Below are positions 62,265 through 64,000 of a DNA stretch of 64,000 bases, one piece after another. Origin of the DNA: Pontibacter mangrovi (GTDB lineage Bacteria > Bacteroidota > Bacteroidia > Cytophagales > Hymenobacteraceae); NCBI RefSeq assembly GCF_006385705.1, contig NZ_VFRQ01000003.1, positions 1-64,000 on the forward strand, in the 5' to 3' direction. Within the stretch, counting starts at the first letter, position 1. Each line of letters begins with the position of its first letter. A model generated the notes under the pieces. It did not search any database. It had not been told where the DNA came from and saw nothing but the letters and a program-made list of their open reading frames with translations. Position numbers and translations under genes: made by a program.

Positions 62265-64000
62265 ATGACAACTGACGAGCAGCAAAACCAAGAGCGCCTG
62301 TTTGCCGAGTTCACCCCGGCTACAGCGGCTGATTGGGAACAGAAAGCACGCAAGGACCTGCGCGACACGCCCCTGGAAAACCTGACCTGGCACACCTATG
62401 AGGGCATCGATATAAAACCATACTACACCCGGGAAGACATTGCCCACCTGCCTTTTACTACACAGAAGCCCGGCGACTTCCCGTTTTTGCGCGGCGACAA
62501 GACCGGCGACAACAGCTGGCTGAACGTGCAGCAGATAGAAGTGCACGGCGACGGCCGCCACGCCATCGAGAAGGCCGCTGACGCCCTGCAGCGCGGAGCT
62601 GACGGGATTTACTTTGTCGTGCACCAGCCGGAACTGTTTGATGTGGAGCACCTGATTCGTCGCATAGACCTGGGCAAGTATAGCATCAGCTACGAGGTAA
62701 AGGAGCAGCCCGATTGTTTTCTGGAGCGGCTGTATGCGGAGTTGGAGAAATGCCAGGTATCGCACCGTAACCTGAAGGGCTTCCTCAACTTTGACCCTAT
62801 CTCTGTAAAAAGCAAGATCAACCACGAGGAAGGCAGGGCCATCATCAAAGCGCTGGACCTGACCAAGGATAGCCCCGACTTTTACGGCGTTACCGTGAAC
62901 GGCACCAGCTTCAGCGGCATTGGCGCCTCCATTACGCAGGAGTTGGCCTATACCATAAGCGCCGCCGTAACCTATACCGATAAGCTGACCACGGCCGGCG
63001 AGCCGCTGGAATCGGTGCTGCGCAACATGCAGTTTGTGATGGCCTCGGGCACCAACTACTTCTTCGAGATAGCCAAGCTGCGCGCCCTGCGCCTGTTGTG
63101 GTCTGCCGTGGTGGAGGCTTATCAGGCAGAGCCGGCGCTGGCTGCCAAACTGCGCCTCCACAGCGTTACCTCCAGCTGGTACCAAACCACCCTCGACCCC
63201 TACGTGAACATGCTGCGCACCACCACCGAGGCCATGTCGGCCGTTATCGCCGGCTGCGACTCGCTTACCGTCACGCCTTTCGACAACACGTTTAAGGCTT
63301 CGGATGAGTTCTCGGAGCGCATCGCCCGCAACGTATCCATCATCCTGAAAGAGGAAGCCTACCTGAACAAAGCCATAGACCCGGCCGCAGGCTCCTACTA
63401 TCTGGAGTCGCTGACGAACGAGCTGGCGCAGAGAGCCTGGGGCTTGTTTAAGGAAGTGGAAAGTATGGGAGGCTTTGAGGAGGCCTACAGCAAAGGATTT
63501 ATACTTGGCAGCATCACAGAAGTAAGCCGCCGCAAGTTCCGCAACATTGCCACCGGCCGCGAGGTGCTGGTGGGCACCAACAAATACCCGAACCCGAAGG
63601 AGAAGATCACCTTTGACCCGGAAGCCCTGATCCAGAGCGCCGACTTTGACACCACCCGCGCCGCCTACCCCACCGAGGTCATGCGCATGGCCACCGAGCT
63701 GCACCTGCGCAAGCTCAACCGCCGTCCGAAGGCCATCATCGCCATCATTGGCGGTTCGGAGCAGCGCCAGGTAAACGCCTCGTTTGCACAGGAGTTCTTC
63801 AGCTGCGCCGGTTTTGAGACAGAAACGCAAAACTATACTTCCGTAGAAGAAGCCTCCGATAAACTGAGCGCAACAGCGGCAGAGGTAGTCGTGGTAGCGT
63901 CCTCGGAAGCAGCCTATGTACGGGAGTTCGGGCCGCGCCTGCGTAACCACCATGCCAAGCCAACGCTCATTCTGGCCGACGACCCGCAGCAGATGAAAGA
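62265..64000 (+). CDS. mutA: Methylmalonyl-CoA mutase small subunit (partial, runs off the window)
   Basis: The frame is open from the ATG at 62265 to the edge, 578 codons with no stop. It opens MTTDEQQNQERLFAEFTPAT and carries family segments: NLTWHTYEGIDIKPYYTRED, GVTVNGTSFSGIGASITQEL, ASGTNYFFEIAKLRALRLLW and DPAAGSYYLESLTNELAQRA. These fit the small, non-catalytic subunit of the heterodimeric enzyme that interconverts methylmalonyl-CoA and succinyl-CoA with adenosylcobalamin. The catalytic mutB should follow outside the window. The antisense ORF 62241-63953 is a shadow of this gene. Confidence 0.93.
   Translation, partial: MTTDEQQNQERLFAEFTPATAADWEQKARKDLRDTPLENLTWHTYEGIDIKPYYTREDIAHLPFTTQKPGDFPFLRGDKTGDNSWLNVQQIEVHGDGRHAIEKAADALQRGADGIYFVVHQPELFDVEHLIRRIDLGKYSISYEVKEQPDCFLERLYAELEKCQVSHRNLKGFLNFDPISVKSKINHEEGRAIIKALDLTKDSPDFYGVTVNGTSFSGIGASITQELAYTISAAVTYTDKLTTAGEPLESVLRNMQFVMASGTNYFFEIAKLRALRLLWSAVVEAYQAEPALAAKLRLHSVTSSWYQTTLDPYVNMLRTTTEAMSAVIAGCDSLTVTPFDNTFKASDEFSERIARNVSIILKEEAYLNKAIDPAAGSYYLESLTNELAQRAWGLFKEVESMGGFEEAYSKGFILGSITEVSRRKFRNIATGREVLVGTNKYPNPKEKITFDPEALIQSADFDTTRAAYPTEVMRMATELHLRKLNRRPKAIIAIIGGSEQRQVNASFAQEFFSCAGFETETQNYTSVEEASDKLSATAAEVVVVASSEAAYVREFGPRLRNHHAKPTLILADDPQQMK

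Noticed and set aside
62241..63953. A 570-residue minus-strand ORF
   Set aside because: It is the antisense shadow of methylmalonyl-CoA mutase small subunit, which is open on the plus strand to the edge and has clear family motifs; the antisense product has none.

Overview
The window is chromosomal DNA of a member of the Bacteroidota, most likely an aerobic Cytophagales/Hymenobacteraceae organism such as Pontibacter. This assignment is inferred from gene content: two candidate type IX secretion (T9SS) components plus a secreted protein with a T9SS sorting tail, a symporter paired with a DUF4212 small subunit, DUF3857/transglutaminase and PD40-OmpA proteins, a heterodimeric-type methylmalonyl-CoA mutase, and possible TAnnTTTG-type promoters. 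I found no rRNA, tRNA, CRISPR array, transposase or prophage. Most genes lie on the minus strand.

Layout. 1-1.5 kb: the tail of a gene and two AT-rich orphan genes. 1.6-4.8 kb: a MoxR/BchI-like ATPase and a VWA partner. 5.1-9.2 kb: an acyl-ACP desaturase, a glycosyltransferase and an FdtA/FdtB-type deoxysugar pair. 9.3-19.7 kb: housekeeping and stress genes (YigZ, CorA, a large DUF3352-like protein, universal stress protein, ATP-grasp protein, Dtd, MazG-like, ComB, GcvT). 20-22 kb: a CHASE3 histidine kinase with a single-domain response regulator. 22-31.4 kb: RnhB, RF2 with its programmed frameshift, IlvE, a cobalamin adenosyltransferase, an ABC ATPase, a 1012-residue membrane-TPR protein, GatC, PlsC and a Nudix protein. 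32.9-37.2 kb: an acetate module (Acs, symporter, DUF4212 subunit). 37.5-43.7 kb: SDR, DUF3857 protein, HslU, PorQ. 43.9-48.6 kb: Lon diverging from a PorE-like OmpA protein. 49.4-55.6 kb: an RseP/Dxr/LysM group, a small four-helix-bundle cassette and a GH3 protein. 55.8-61.7 kb: OsmC, DnaA, a 5'-nucleotidase split into two genes, and the T9SS cargo. The window ends inside methylmalonyl-CoA mutase small subunit, which runs off the right edge.

Genes that work together: the AdoCbl-making enzyme (PduO type) and the AdoCbl-dependent mutase; Acs and its presumed acetate symporter; FdtA and FdtB in dTDP-3-amino-3,6-dideoxyhexose synthesis; PorQ, the PorE-like protein and the sorting-tail protein as T9SS parts and cargo.

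The most striking signal is not a gene. The heptamer AAGTATA (reverse complement TATACTT) occurs about 100 times by hand count, in both orientations, inside genes and between them, where base composition predicts fewer than ten. Inverted pairs of it build transcription-terminator hairpins, including a perfect 64-bp palindrome next to dnaA. That resembles the architecture of DNA-uptake sequences or HIP1-like words. The intergenic regions also carry several families of REP/REPIN-like inverted repeats.
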